A DNA stretch of 64,000 nucleotides from Cyathus striatus (lineage: Eukaryota > Basidiomycota > Agaricomycetes > Agaricales > Nidulariaceae). Position numbers and translations under genes: made by a program. Of this stretch, positions 21,168 to 33,739 are shown one piece after another. The stretch's first letter is position 1. Every line of letters starts with the position of its first letter. The notes beneath the pieces are model-generated. The model saw nothing but the letters and a program-made list of their open reading frames with translations. It made no database searches and had not been told where the DNA came from. The DNA lies in contig JAOVFP010000009.1 in the NCBI GenBank assembly GCA_025738555.1, forward strand, positions 372,001 to 436,000. Direction: 5' to 3'.

Positions 21168-24100
21168 GGGAAGGGAGTGGCTGCCTGTCGGCGATATCAA
21201 ATCATTTGTGATGTGGAGTACTGAGCCGGATGCCGGCACTGGTAGCAGTGGTTCTCGTTCTTTGGCCCATGTGCTGATGCGTCTTTCTTTCAGTCTGCTT
21301 CTCCTTCCGCTTCATTCTTCTGCATATCGTCGCTGCGAATGTGTCCATAACCCCAGCAGCGAAGTCTCTCTGTAGTCTCTCTAGCATCTCCTGCTGGGCC
21401 CATCCTCACACTCTACCCATCTGGCTATCACATCACTAGCCCATCCAATGATCCAAAACACGCCCTGTGCTGCAGCTGGCAGTGCACCTTACTCCCGGCA
21501 AAAATCAAGTCCCTGTTATTTTTGACTCCACTCTGGACTGTGCATGCACTAGGCGTTTTTCGCTTTTTCTTGGGGCTTTCCGTGTCCGTGCCCGTTGCTC
21601 CACTCTGCGTCTGCACTGCCCAACTCTCAATGCGTCGTCGACGCTGCGCGAGCCGGCCTCCGAGCACTACTGTGTCATAGTCCTCTTCAAACTTTCGGAG
21701 AACATCATGTATCATCATGTATCGTTATCAACAATGTCAGATATCAATATCTGTTAGATGCTCTTCTTTACCTGCCTCATGAAAACAGAGCGATGCAGAT
21801 AGATGAACACGAAGATGATCGCCACCCTGTGCGACGATTATCCTCTTGATTCATATCCGCTGCGAAACTTTGGGGTCGGTCGGACGGCTGCTTTCTTTCC
21901 GTCATTTTTTGACTCGTACCATCCGTGCAGGTACTCGGAACTGCAGGGTTGATTTATTTCCGCAGTGCTCAGCATAATGTCGTAGACTCATGGAAATGAA
22001 CCCGTTATTCCAGGATATGACGCCCTTCGTCGCATTTTATTCGATTATCACAAATTGCCGTCTTCCCCTCCCATTGACCGTCCCTTCGCATTCGCAGCTT
22101 CTCTTCTCGGCCGTGGGGGAAGAGAAGATGTGACCCAAGGGGGCGGGAGTTACATACGAGGCGGCGGCGCCTCCTTCACCTGATCTACGGAACTTTCTCT
22201 GCTCGTCCCGGCGCCCTTGCGTGCACCTAGGGAGGTTGTGCGGGCTTGTGCCCACAGCTGGCGAGCATGATGACGCACAGGCACTACCTGGCTCCGAGTT
22301 TTTCCATGCCTGTGGAATGTTCTGCGCTCTGCTTTCAAATTCACATTTGAAACTCAACTATGAATGACCTATAGCGATCCTCACGCTGTTTTGCTTCTTC
22401 CTCGTCGTCCTATCGCTCGCCTTTTCGTTATCTTAACGCAATCCATTATTATGTGATGCAGGGTACTCATTGAGTGGCGTTAACGAGGCCGTTGGGATTA
22501 TCGGGTGATTGCTTCCTCCTGCATGGGATTCCGCGTTCTTCAATCGTTCGGTGTACCTGGGACACACACTCTCACCCATAGCCATTTTGCTCGTACATTC
22601 ACTATTATGCTTGCACTATAATTATCCTTTTCTGATAGCAACCCAGACAGCCTCGTAATTGTAATTCATAAAGTGGCGTCATGGTGAATAATGGGCTCTT
22701 GTTCCATTCCTTCCTGCTCCTGGGTGATGGAAGGTGGGGGGATGGGTGGGAGTTCTTCCGCCCCGGATGGATCAGTGCGAGCCCGCGATGCTTTGGTTAA
22801 ATTTTTGGCGAGGGATTTAGGTTTCGCTGTAGGCTGGAAGGTGTATCTTGCAGTCACCATGTTTTCTATTGGGTGCAAAATTGTTATACCCAATAAACAT
22901 TTACATCGACCATATATCCTATTGTCATCGCGATATTCAAGGGAGATGTAAAAGTGCTATCAGGATTTGGGGCTTCTGTGCTGCTTACGGTTGCGATCCG
23001 ACGTTTCTGTGATTCTTGGATTCAGTTATTTTCGTGCGCTTCTGCTGCTTTTGCTTTTCGCTTTGTGCGTTTCTTGAATTTGGAAGCAGGTGCTGGAGCG
23101 CTTGGAGTTTTCCGGTTTGGCGCTGTGGTCGTGTCGGATATCGACTCTAACGACTGGCGTCTTCTCACCAAGTGCGCGCGTTAAATTACCCTCCAGATAT
23201 TACAGGGAGGCTCATAAAGTGGCGTCATGAAAGTACACATTATTCTTTGGTCATAGAAGGGGTGGGTTGTGGTTCTTCCGCCTTGGGTGGATCAATGTGA
23301 GGAGACCCTGGCCGCGATGCTTTGGTGTGGATTAGGGTGGGGGGATGCTGTGCTTCGATTGGCTCACCGGATGATTGTCTTTAGGAGATGGTGGGTGGGT
23401 GTGTTGTTGCAGTTTACGGTGTTTCTTGTTAGGTGTAATGACTAGACTGCTATACCGGATATTCGATAACAGGATCCAAATCATGCGATATCCAAGGAAC
23501 CTATGAACTGCTTTGGGCTTCTGTGTTGCTTGCAGGTAGCTTGCAGCGAATTTTGAAGGGCGGGAGATGCTCTTTACTTTGAATGGACAACAAGTTCCGG
23601 GAGCCATTAGCTGTTGCTTGTACTTACTCTCCCCAGAGAAAGTATACTAGAGAATTCAACTACCATACCGGACGCTACGAACCCGTACATCGACTGCTTC
23701 TTTCCCTTAATCATCGCGATATTCAAGGAACCTGAGAAAGTCCAATCACCTCTTTGGGCTTCTATGCAGCATACAATTAAGATCCGGCGTTCTGTGAAGT
23801 TGTTGGGGTATACCTTTGCTGCTTCCTGTCCAGGCGCTTCTTATCGTGAGGTACGTTTACTTTTGTGCTGGGGTAGTGGTGGTAGAGCGCTTGCGTTGCC
23901 GCCGTGCACGCAGTGGGGTGTTGAGGATCACTGGTATGCTTCGTTCGTGGTTGACCCGACGGGGCGTGTGTTCTTGATTGTGATGCGTGGGTTGCGCATC
24001 ATGAAGTGTAATTTTTTTTTTACATTGACGTTGCTGCTGTTGGAGATACGGTTGTTGCTCCTTCCCTCTCCCCACCCCCTGGATTCGCCGATCGAGCCCC

Positions 24101-25695
24101 ACTTTGGACGCGAGGATCTGTGTGCTGTTCAGTTGCTCTGATAGGGGTGTGCAATGTGTTGGCTGCGTGCTGGGGCTTTGGTGTTGGTAGCCTGGGCCTT
24201 GGATTGTTGTTGCATTCCCCCTCCCCCCTGTTGATAGACATAGAGTGTCGGCGCGGGTTCGATTTGGTGCTGGGGTTTCTTTTCTTACTCTTGATTTCAA
24301 CTGCGTGCTTCGTTTTGACTTATGCTTGTATACTTGGGATAGAGATTGATTGGGCTTTCTGGGGAATTGGCTGGGAAGGAGTCTTTGGCTGTCCTTCAGA
24401 TTCGTCGCTGGCGCTTACTCGTCTTTGCCCTCCTTGGTGCTTTTACAGGGTATCCTCTTTGTATTGGACAATAGTATGCTCCTGTATGGCTTACTGTGAA
24501 CCTAGTCTCTTTGATCCTGGATATCGTTTCGAGCCGTCGCTAGCTGGTATTCAATTCATCAGTCTTTCACTTGGGAAAGGGCCACCTTTTTGCTGGTATC
24601 TTTGGTCAACTATACCTTTGATAGGACGTGTATGGATATGTTTCTTGATCTTTGGAATAGGAACGTACACTTCTTGTTCCAGGTTGTTTCAGCAAGAAGT
24701 CTCGTCGTTACGGAGGCTTTGGGCGTGTTAATCTTCCCGTGGAAGGGGTGTTGCGATTTAGTTGCGAATTCACGAGAGAAATCTAGACCAAGGATTCAAT
24801 TGTGGAGCTCGATCAATTTACTTTATATATTCTGCTCAATATTTGTATGTATCTCTTTCTGAAAATTTTGCATTCAATTGATTGTAGCTGACCAGAACAT
24901 TGAGTGTAATTGATATGAGAGTTGTTTGAGGCAGTGAGGCAGGCCGCAAGACATGTAACACCAAGGATGGAAACTAATACATCCTTACAGGACCACCGAG
25001 CTGAGGGACACGGATAAAGGTATGTCTTCCCAGGGTGGGTGGGATACTTGATATCCTCCTTCGTGCTCCCTTGTCGTGTGCCCTGGGCTTCAGACTTTGT
25101 GCTTGCACAAGTCAAACCAAGAGCACGTTAAATTTTGCAGCGATGCTTTCTCCGACTGCCGGGATTTGGATATTGCATGTTGGAATTGATGACTGGTAGA
25201 GTCAAGGCACGACCTAGTTGGAGATTGAAAGGTGACGAGTAGCTTGGGCCACCCAATCAGAATCAATGGTGTAGCAATATTGGGTGGCATACGGCTAAAA
25301 GCCTTTGTGCTGTATATAACATCAGTGGTTACTTTTGTTATTTCGTTACCTTTTATTATCATTTTTACTATTGCAATGATGAGAAAGACTCGGATACTTG
25401 GATGTGAATGGTCGTTGATGAGTACCAGTGATAAGTAGTCCCGGTGGCCCGCATGCCATGTGGACAACCTGTACGAAGTAAATAACGCGCAGACAAATAC
25501 AAATAACACGTACATAAGCTGTTTATTTCGAGGACCAAATAGTGTGACAGTCTTAGCGCGTCACGTATTTTGGCCTGTAGCCGGTGAATTGGACCCTCCT
25601 CGCCCTCTTCCACAACCACTCCCTATACCCTCATATCTTTATTTTCACTCCCTAATCTATACCCGTCGAGCTATCATATATCTCGAAAATACCCG
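21168..25695. other. 4.5-kb gene-poor interval with degenerate repeats
   Basis: No intact gene could be built. The open frames at 24120-24731 (+, 203 codons) and 23857-24300 (-, 147 codons) show low-complexity hydrophobic or Gln-rich text without domain features. The stretch 22666-23900 contains a diverged repeated unit, listed separately. Confidence 0.5.
22666..23900. repeat. Two to three diverged tandem repeat units
   Basis: The phrase CATAAAGTGGCGTCATG occurs at about 22668 and again at about 23214. Each copy is followed by a similar order of short matches (TTCTTCCGCC, GCGATGCTTTGG, then GATATTCAAGG and GGCTTCTGTG). A third copy of the second half begins near 23710 (CGCGATATTCAAGG, CTTTGGGCTTCT, AAGATCCGGCGTTCTGTGA). 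Units are roughly 550 bp and have many substitutions and length changes. Origin unknown; a decayed coding repeat or old transposon are both possible. Confidence 0.5.
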
Positions 25696-28600
25696 ATGAA
25701 ACAAACTGGCCACCACGTTATAAGCCTACCACTTACTCCCCCTCATACGTCTCACAGGAGCGAGAAGGAAAGCCAGTTTTCACTCTCAGGGCTTCGCGTG
25801 GCTTGGTCTGCAGAAAATTCATATCATAATCTTTCATCACCTTCGCGTATTGTTGTCACTGCGAGCGCATCCAAGGAACCTCCTTCAAGATCAATTCTGA
25901 AGAAACGTGATAATGTCCAGCTGGATGTGCCTCAGGAGAAACAACGCGAAGTTACCCCAGAACCTTCAGATCCACTCGCCGATTTAAATTATTTGCAGTA
26001 TCCCGTTTCGATCCTAATTGCTGAAGACGCGACTTTGCGCGAACTCATAGAGGGATACAACATTCTAGCCGCACGTATACGGTCGAGTGTTACTGGATCG
26101 AAAGATGCGGATGCTTCGTGGCCCCTCTTTCAACCTCTCCGCAAGAATGCTGAAGACTTTACGAAGAAGCTTGTGCGTGACTTGGGAAGGGCACTGGTGG
26201 ATCCGTTAGAAGGTGTCGAGGTGTTGGAAGAGGAATCGACGCGTGAGGAGATAATTGCAAAAGGATCTCTACCCTCACCTAAAAGCACGCCTTCGAAGAA
26301 AAAACGCGGAATGACTGCTGACCGCGTTAAATATGCTCGTGATTTATGTACGATAACGCATTCAGTCCTCAAATTATTGGGTCTTATGTGGACTTCCACT
26401 GCTATTTATGATATCTTTACCAGTGAGTGATCATGCATATATGCTCACCTCGACGCGTCTAATACCATCACAGCTGCGCAACTACGCGAAGTTCTCACTG
26501 CCGTACTTGCAATCCCTCTCGAAGAAGAGCTTCCAACTCCAAATGCGCGTAAAACTTGTGCGTTATCCATCTGGCTTATCCAGGCGCAGCGCCTGCCTGC
26601 TGAAGTCTTGTATCCTGCACGTGACCGTATTGCTTTCGCTCTTCGCCGAGGCATGGACGGCGAGCTAGGGAAAGAAGGTAAAAAAGGCTCATGTAGTGAT
26701 GGTCTTAAGGTATATTATCCCACCATTGTCTATTCATTCAGTTGAAGCTAAGTTCTCTCTCTCTCTAGGCGATACATGACCTCTGTATATATCAACCTGC
26801 CACATTCGTACCCGCGTTCGTTAACTTGCTTCAATCGATCCTCACTAACCTCCTTGCACCAACACTTGCCCTTCGCACACAAGCATGCCATGCGCTCGGT
26901 GGATTCGTCATAGGCTGCACCTCCATTCGAACATCTTACCTCCACACCCGTATATCTAGCATTGTTGCTTCATTCTTGACCCACATCCCAGCCGTCAAAA
27001 AAACAGCTTCTCCCAGTAAAACTGTAGAATCACCCATCGTACGAACGCTCAGGGCGACCCTCTCAACTGAAGAGCCTATTCAAGTTGCACAAGGTCCGGT
27101 ATGGGCGATAAGCGTTCTTGCTTGTTTTGTCGTTCTTCTGGGTCCCACTATGGCTACAGACCTGAAGATTACCAGATTGGTGACGGGATTGCTGAGCCTA
27201 CCAATGCGCCATAAGAAAAGCAGTATTCGTTCTCTTGGATGTATAGCTTGGCGGACTATGGCATGGGCTTATTGTCAACCGCCGCTGCCTCTGAATGACC
27301 CTGACGGCGAGTCAGAAGTTGACGAAGAAGTAGACGGTACTGATAAAAAAGAAAAGGAGAGATTATGTAAAAAAGGCTTCTGGAGGGGCGTCGAAAGTGT
27401 TCTTGCATATGGGGCAGGGATTAGTGCCATCGCTGCGGTGCTGGATGACTCTTTCCCGGAAGGTCCTGATGAAGCATTGAAGAAAGTAATTAGTATACTG
27501 AAAGCCATGACTTTAAGGACTGCTGGTGGATGCTACGGAGACGCTCTTACAGCTATGGTGCAACTGGTTTCTTTTGACAGCGACCAGCCACCTTGTGAAA
27601 GTGTTATTCCCAAGCTCCTTGCTCCTGGGCTATTCTCTTCGAATCCAGGTCTGTTAACAGCAGAGTTCAAGGCCATCGCGAATGCAGTAAGACCGCTCAT
27701 CGACCAAGTACCTATATTTGAAGATATTAGGTGTCTGACGAAGGAGGAGATTGCACAAGATCAAGTTTGGGACTCGTTTACTGAGGTTTGGAAGAAATCA
27801 TTAGGGGAGCTGGAGCTACAGGATCTCGAAGCCGGTTCTGTACGTCTCTCTTTTCAGTTTTCAAAACCAAAGGAGCTCACTATTATCAAGCGGGATTTCA
27901 TTAAGATTTGGAAAGGTCTTATTCAAGCAAATATTGAAGTTCTTCAAGGTTATTTATTTTGGGTTATTCGAAGGATGTTGTGCTTACTTCGCCTACAGAT
28001 TCTGGGGATGAGGACACTCTTTCAAATTTTGTGATTAAGGCTGCCGAAGTGCTCATAGAGCTTGTCCAAGACCCGAATCTGGATTTCGCTGCCAAAGCAA
28101 GTAATGTTAATATTCCCAATGTTGATTCAGTTATGGCACGGGACGAATCAAACTCTGCGAAAGCACACAAGTTCACTAACGGGTGCGTAAAGCTTGTGAT
28201 TATTCGCGAGTTATGGCGCATCATAGCAAAGGAGGTTCCGTCTTTCTTGCTCAAGCCTGTCAGCGAACGTATGCTGGTGTGTATGATGACCAATGAAGAA
28301 GAACTTGTGGACTCAGATGGTGCTACTTTGGCGATCTGGGCTTCTGTATGCGTCGAAATCCTTGTGCGATCTGAGATGGAGAGTATCAAGGTCTTCTGGG
28401 GATATGATCCGGCGGATGGTGGTAAACCATGGGTCTGGAGCTGGTCTGCAGAGACTACAGCTACTGTTTGGGCAATTTTTGTCGAAAACTGGCAAAAATG
28501 CGAAGGTCATTGGGAAGGAGCTGTGGTGCTACTTTCAGTCCCTTTCACGTATGTCTCAGCCTCTCCTTTAATAGCACACTTTTAACTTGGTCCTTAGTGA

Positions 28601-30467
28601 GCTCACTTGCTGGACACTCAGCTCTGCCGACACGACCATCTGGGAAGGCTTACTGGAATATGGTACCAGCAAGGCTCTCGACCACGGCGTTGATTCTGTT
28701 GCCATCTTGAATTGTACCGCTGCCTTCATCTGTCAGAATCAGTCCCCGACATCAACTTCGACTCGTGTGGCCGATCTGTTGTTGTCGCACCTTCCCATCG
28801 CTGACGCCCGTGATATTCCTGAAGATCTTATAGATTTCATCAACGATACTATGAGGTCGTGCTATCCACCAGAGCCCAGGAACAAGTCAGAAGCTCTGTG
28901 GTTGACAACTTCCCTGGCCGATGTCATAGACAAGACCCCAGTTGAATTCTGCATGCAAATGTTTGAAATGCTTGAAGAAGGACTTTGTCTTTGGTTGTCT
29001 GATAACCACAAGGCGTGGTCAGCGGATGATCTAGGATACAGGGTAATTTGAAATCAATGTAGCAGGTCCTTTGACTAACATACGTTATAGATTTTGGGCC
29101 TCTATCAAAATATTCTACTCAGGATATCTGATATGGATATTGATATCAAAGAATTGCAAAGGCTAGCACCTATAATTGAATCTGCGTTTCGAGGTCGTAT
29201 GGACATGATTCCTCTTGCCTCAGACAACTTTAGGACTTTTTGGAACGACATCATTTCTAAAGTTGCCTGTCCCCGGAATGGATGGCCCTTGGGTTTGAAG
29301 CGGTGTGTTCGCCTGTCTGAAAAAGTTGTTGACGACCAAACGCCTGCGACAACCGTTGTGTTGCCTCAGGCACCTGTGTTACCCCTTTGTCCTACTACTC
29401 CTACTACTCCCGTTGCCGTTTCTTTACATATGTCAAGCCCTCCTCGTCCTCAAAAGCCATCTTCCAGCGCCGAGGCTTTCCCTGTCCATCTCTCGCCCAC
29501 CACGCCTATCAGAGTACGCCCACGTCCCTCGGTACAGTCACTTCCTGTTACTCCGAGGAGTGCTGCCACCCCTCGGTCTGTCTCTGCATCCACTTCGCCA
29601 ACCAAACGAAGGAGACTTGATGCTGAAGATAAAGAAAACGACTCCCCCAGGATTATGGCGCGTATAACTTCTGTAGCCGAGAGAATTGCTCTGCAGTCTT
29701 CGCCTTTGGCTACCAAGTCTTCTTTGGGCAAGCGAAAGTTAAACGACATGGAAGAACAACCACAAGAATTCGATGGCCCATTGAAGAGGAACCGCACCAA
29801 CCTGAACATCGTTCTACCTATCTCTCCTGTCCGCAGTACCTGCATCAGTAACGGCAGCGAAGATGAGAGAAAAATTGAACCACTTGTTTTGGCTAATGTT
29901 TCTCCTCAGTTACCGTTCCCTGTCACTGAGGATGTATTCACGAAGTCGCCTTCCATTCCTACCGACTCGATGACCAGAAAGCGCAAGAGAGTCTTCATGG
30001 ATGCAGTAGTAGTTCCTACATTTCGTGAAGTACTGCAGAGGCGGCTTCGCCATAGCATCAGCTTGGATTCCATGGCCCTCGACAACTGTCCTTCTACAGT
30101 CCCTTTCATCCATCCGCACTCCATCAGCCTAAGTCAGTGTGATCGCAGTCTAAAAGGCCGCAAACGCGTTAGCGATCCATTTGTGTCCCCTTCTCCCTGT
30201 GAAGAGACCATTAAAGTTATTTGCCGTCCATCCGCCTCTCAAACTCCTGATAGGTTTTCAGAAATGTCATCCGATGATGACCCTTATATTGGTCAAGTCA
30301 CTCCTCATCACCTCATTTCTCCTGCTCTTCATAAATCTTGTCTTCAAGAACCCTTCGACCCTCCTAGTGACGACTCCGTTCCTTCATCAAGTCCTTTGAA
30401 GGAAGCTGTCACGCGCAGGCTACGAAGGACGAGGTCGTTGCAAAAGTTATCTTTTATTCTCTCTTAA
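25696..30467 (+). CDS. RIF1: Rif1-like telomere/replication-timing protein (copy A)
   Basis: Six exons (25696-26422, 26474-26709, 26769-27948, 27999-28548, 28598-29042, 29091-30467) give about 1504 aa. An optional in-frame 66-nt intron near 27840-27905 cannot be excluded. The N terminus has a Pro/Thr patch (LPLTPPHTSHRSEKE), an RVAW element and RSILKKRDNV, which resembles the SILK-type PP1 docking motif of Rif1. Residues from about 100 to 800 are helical repeats of the Rif1 N-terminal type, including LPTPNARKTCALSIWLIQAQ, ALRTQACHALGGFV and GPVWAISVLACFVVLLG. The C-terminal third is disordered, rich in Ser/Pro and basic clusters (SPTKRRRLD, RKRKRVF) and ends RRLRRTRSLQK. Family role: recruits PP1 to restrain origin firing and acts at telomeres and breaks. 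A diverged second copy lies tail to tail downstream. Confidence 0.75.
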
Positions 30468-30813
30468 GTGCTGCATTCAATTATTGTAAAGTAGGTATTC
30501 CAGGTCCTTCAATATTTCATGTACATTCTGTAGTATTAGATAACTCATAGTGTATAAGTTCTAGGAATTCAATGTTCATAAACAGTCATTGAGGTATGCG
30601 TCATTCTAAATTTAGAACGCTAACTTGACCCGTTCGAATGCAAGCCGCAGATTAAACTTAAGAGAACTTAAGGGGAAGTGTTCGCCCGCCAAATTCCTAA
30701 CCGACCAGTTATCAAGATTATTTCTATAAAATTTCGCGAGCGATCAGACCCTTAAGCCCTTAAAGCCCTACACCCGAACAGATCAATTCTCGTGATTAAG
30801 AGCCGTGATACGT

Positions 30814-31405
30814 ATAAGGTAGGCGACATCAGGTTCCAGCACCCCTTACATAATCAAGAACCTTGTCTCCGCAACCTTGTAAATTCCTTCCTCACACATC
30901 GCTCCTGGGAAAATCTAACTCCAACAATCTGTAGTTAATAGTTTCAAGAACAAAATGTTCGAAATATTTTTTCGAAATATTGAGTATGTCCTGAGAAATT
31001 TAAAGAATAGTTTTATGACCATAAATTAGCTTAAAACATCATTTTAATGCATTTGCAGACATTTGGAAGGCATTTTGTTTTTTTGACCTCGAACTTTTTG
31101 CGCCTTATGTAATACGTACCTGATTATATAATCGTTTCTATGTGACGAAAATGTAACACAATGTCACATAGTGTGACATTGAGTATGGTGTAGGAACAAC
31201 ATTTGCGAGATTTCTATGGCTCTTTTGCCTTAAATTTTTGCATCAAATTCCTAGATGTGTATAATAAACTTATATAACTTTGATTTCAGACAAAATTTAA
31301 AGGTCTACAATTTTTTTTATTTTCCTGAACGCAGGATTTTGCATCACTTGGCGCTTACTAAGCTGCTTACATAAGGGTGCTGGAACCTGATGTCGCCTAC
31401 CTTAT
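30814..31405. mobile_element. MITE-like element with 31-bp perfect terminal inverted repeats
   Basis: The left end 30814-30844 (ATAAGGTAGGCGACATCAGG..) is the exact reverse complement of the right end 31375-31405. The element is 592 bp and AT-rich, with no coding capacity. A TA dinucleotide lies symmetrically at each end (30815-30816, 31403-31404), compatible with a TA target as used by Tc1/mariner-type transposases, though it cannot be told from the repeat itself. It lies 350 bases after the stop of Rif1 copy A. Inside it, at 31159-31181, is a palindrome with 10-bp arms. Confidence 0.7.
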
Positions 31406-31737
31406 GTATAAATGCTTCAGCTTCGAGCAATCAGAGAGCAAAACCGCTAAAGGAAGTGGCAAGAAAATGCATTTCAGCTACAGGTAAAGTATTTAAGGTG
31501 AAATGCTCAGCACTACAAAGTCTTGAGAAGTCCCAGCCACATGGCTGTAGAATGGTATCTACAAGACATCAGCTATCAGTAGAACAGTCATTTTTGAAGA
31601 TCTCTACTGAGGACTTGATCGACCAAAAAGACATATATATTAAAACTCGCCACATACACGCATAGTTATCCACTCTTTGATAACATTCAAGCTATATCAT
31701 TGCATGATATACATATTGCTGTGAGATAAATACAAAT

Positions 31738-33246
31738 CTACGAACTCTCTCTCGGGAAAAACCAGTCGTTCTCATCAAGATCAAGAAAGCTATGTTCCAC
31801 CTAACATCCGTTGGCCAAGGCACATGAAATGACAAAAAGAGTGTGACATACCCAATATGACAAAATACCCGTAATGATGTCCGGTTCAGGATGTAGAACT
31901 TCATGTGGGTGGTTTCTGCCCAATTGTATCCTAATCGTAGGCGAGTGCAAAAATGATCCTCCAACCCCATTTTCATTGAGGTAGAGAATCAAGAAGATCC
32001 AAGCGCTTCCATTGGTAAGAACGCCGCGAACAATGTTCTTCCTGAACAAAGTCATCAGCGGAAGCGTGGGCAACACAATTGAAGAGTTGTACTTAAGAAA
32101 CCTCGCAAAAGCATACATTTGGGCCAGTGCCTGAGGGGTGTGCTCGCATAAAATTTTGTTTCCATGCTTCGCTTCAGTTATGAGCAATGCATTTGTTCCC
32201 TGCTTCTTCAGACGCTCAAAGTGGGAGGTCGTGATTGACGACTCTACATACGGACTAAGTGCAATGAATATGATGAAAGGAAGAGCCACACCATCTTTAC
32301 AAGAATCCGTTAAAAGAGCAATATAATTACATATACCGTTCATTTTCAAGGAATACGTTTCGTCTAGAGAAAACCGAAGGGCTGGAAGCTGCTTGTTGAT
32401 CTCGAACTCCATTTTCTTGCCACTGCTAGATATCATGGTCGATGTCCAGAACAAAATAGCTTCTATCCACATGCTAGTACATTCCCTACCCTGTGCAAGC
32501 GTATGAGCAAAATAAAAACAGCTTATCGGACTGGAAGACCTGCATTTTTTTTGCTAATGTTTCGGAGTAATTTGAGATCGTCGTACATCTCCACCGACGT
32601 CGTGTTAGCTACGCGATCATCATGGTTTTCCTTTCTGGGAAGAAGGCCGCCGTACGTGATGTTAAGATAGTCATGAAGTGTACCGAAGTCTAGGTCAGAG
32701 TAGGACTGAGGCTTTTGCAGATATCAGACAAGCTGAAAGACAAAACTAACCCTGTACTACTCACCAAGGATTTCACCTCAATCGCTCCCACTGTTGGAAC
32801 GTCTTCAGTTTTTCTTTCTAGGGAAACCTTCGCGGTAAGACTGTGAGCCAGTGCTGGGGGAAGGCGGTCGAGAAACAGCTTGAACGTTGCCTCGGAGAAT
32901 TTGTCCTTTGAAGTGAAGGCCAACGCATTTGCCTTTTCTTTCTTTCTTCTAATAGGAGCAGGAGGCAATGCATCAGAAAATCCACAAGGGTTTCCCAGGC
33001 CTGTTTGAAGTATGCAATAGTTCAACCAGCAATACTGAGAGGGATACACACCTGGTGTGGAGCCATGGATTGTTTTAACATATGACAAAGAAGGCAGTAC
33101 GGGACAAAGGGCTTGCGTGCGACTATGTAGGCTACACACTGCTCGTCGCACAACAAAACTTGCCATAGTGGCTGTTGGGTGTGATGATTGGTCATCTGAG
33201 TCTTATTATTAGAAACACGTGTCCTTGGTCTAGAGCGGAGGTCCAT
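31738..33246 (-). CDS. Orphan Agaricomycete protein with PD-(D/E)XK-like motifs
   Basis: Multi-exon gene. The first exon (33246 down to about 33053) has NHHTQQPLWQVLLCDEQ and AYIVARKPFVPY. Later exons carry FKLFLDRLPPALAHSL, LDFGTLHDYLNITYGGL, GRECTSMWIEAILFW, then HFERLKKQGTNALLITEAKH and PQALAQMYAFARFL. The last exons read RKNIVRGVLTNGSAWIFLIL and VEHSFLDLDENDWF, stop at 31738. The E-x-K step (TEAKHG) and the following Q..AQMYA helix resemble a PD-(D/E)XK nuclease core; this is inference. I recall similar lineage-specific proteins in mushroom genomes with no known role. The junction between the first and second exons does not keep phase in my model, so it may be damaged. It sits between the Rif1 paralogs, and its ATG touches the chimeric duplicate. 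Confidence 0.55.
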
Positions 33247-33474
33247 CTACTTCGAATATTACCTCAAGGATCGAATGGTTTATGGATTCGACATACGTTG
33301 CCCAGGATCACGAAGAAAAAGAGAGCTCTGATCCTATAGTAGATTCAAGGTTTTCCTCCACTTCATCTGATGACTACAGACAGTGGGAAGTTGTGGTATC
33401 TGCTAAAGATATAGAAAATATCGATCTCCAGCTCGATAGCAAGTCGCTGAACGTACGGAAATGATGTCACGACG
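33244..33474 (+). pseudogene. Inverted duplicate of the 3' end of Rif1-like copy B
   Basis: This plus-strand segment repeats, with only a few substitutions, the end of copy B (minus strand, about 34588-34818). It encodes the same C-terminal 60 residues (DSTYVAQDHEEKESSDPIVD, QWEVVVSAKDIENIDLQLDS) and the stop. The match runs past the stop codon as far as GTCACGACG and then switches abruptly to copy A sequence at 33476. Confidence 0.85.
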
Positions 33475-33475
33475 A

Positions 33476-33728
33476 CTTCAAGAACCTTTCGACCCTCCTA
33501 GTGACGACTCTGTTCCTTCATCAAGTCCATTGAAGGAGGCTGTCACGCGCAGGCTACGAAGGACGAGGTCGTTGCAAAGTTATCCTTTGTTCTCTCTTAA
33601 GTGCTACATTCTATTATTGTAAAGTAGGTATTCCAGGTCCTTCAATATTTCATGTACATTCTGTAGCATTAGACAATCCACAGTGCATAAGTTCTAGGAA
33701 TTTCGACGTTCATAAACACTGTCATTCA
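33476..33728 (+). pseudogene. Direct duplicate of the 3' end of Rif1 copy A
   Basis: Near-identical copy of 30342-30596: the last ~40 codons of Rif1 copy A plus about 130 bases of 3' flank. A one-base deletion in the AAAAG run shifts the frame (GTTGCAAAG here, GTTGCAAAAG in the parent), so it cannot encode the original tail. It starts exactly where the copy B duplicate ends. Confidence 0.85.
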
Positions 33729-33739
33729 GCAGCTACAGT

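Noticed and set aside
24120..24731. 203-codon hydrophobic frame that could be a membrane protein
   Set aside because: Irregular Cys/Trp-rich composition, no segment pattern of a known transporter and no splice-supported neighbours; more likely chance.
33282..33464. 60-codon gene taken as an independent small protein
   Set aside because: It is the duplicated C-terminal end of Rif1-like copy B without its upstream exons.
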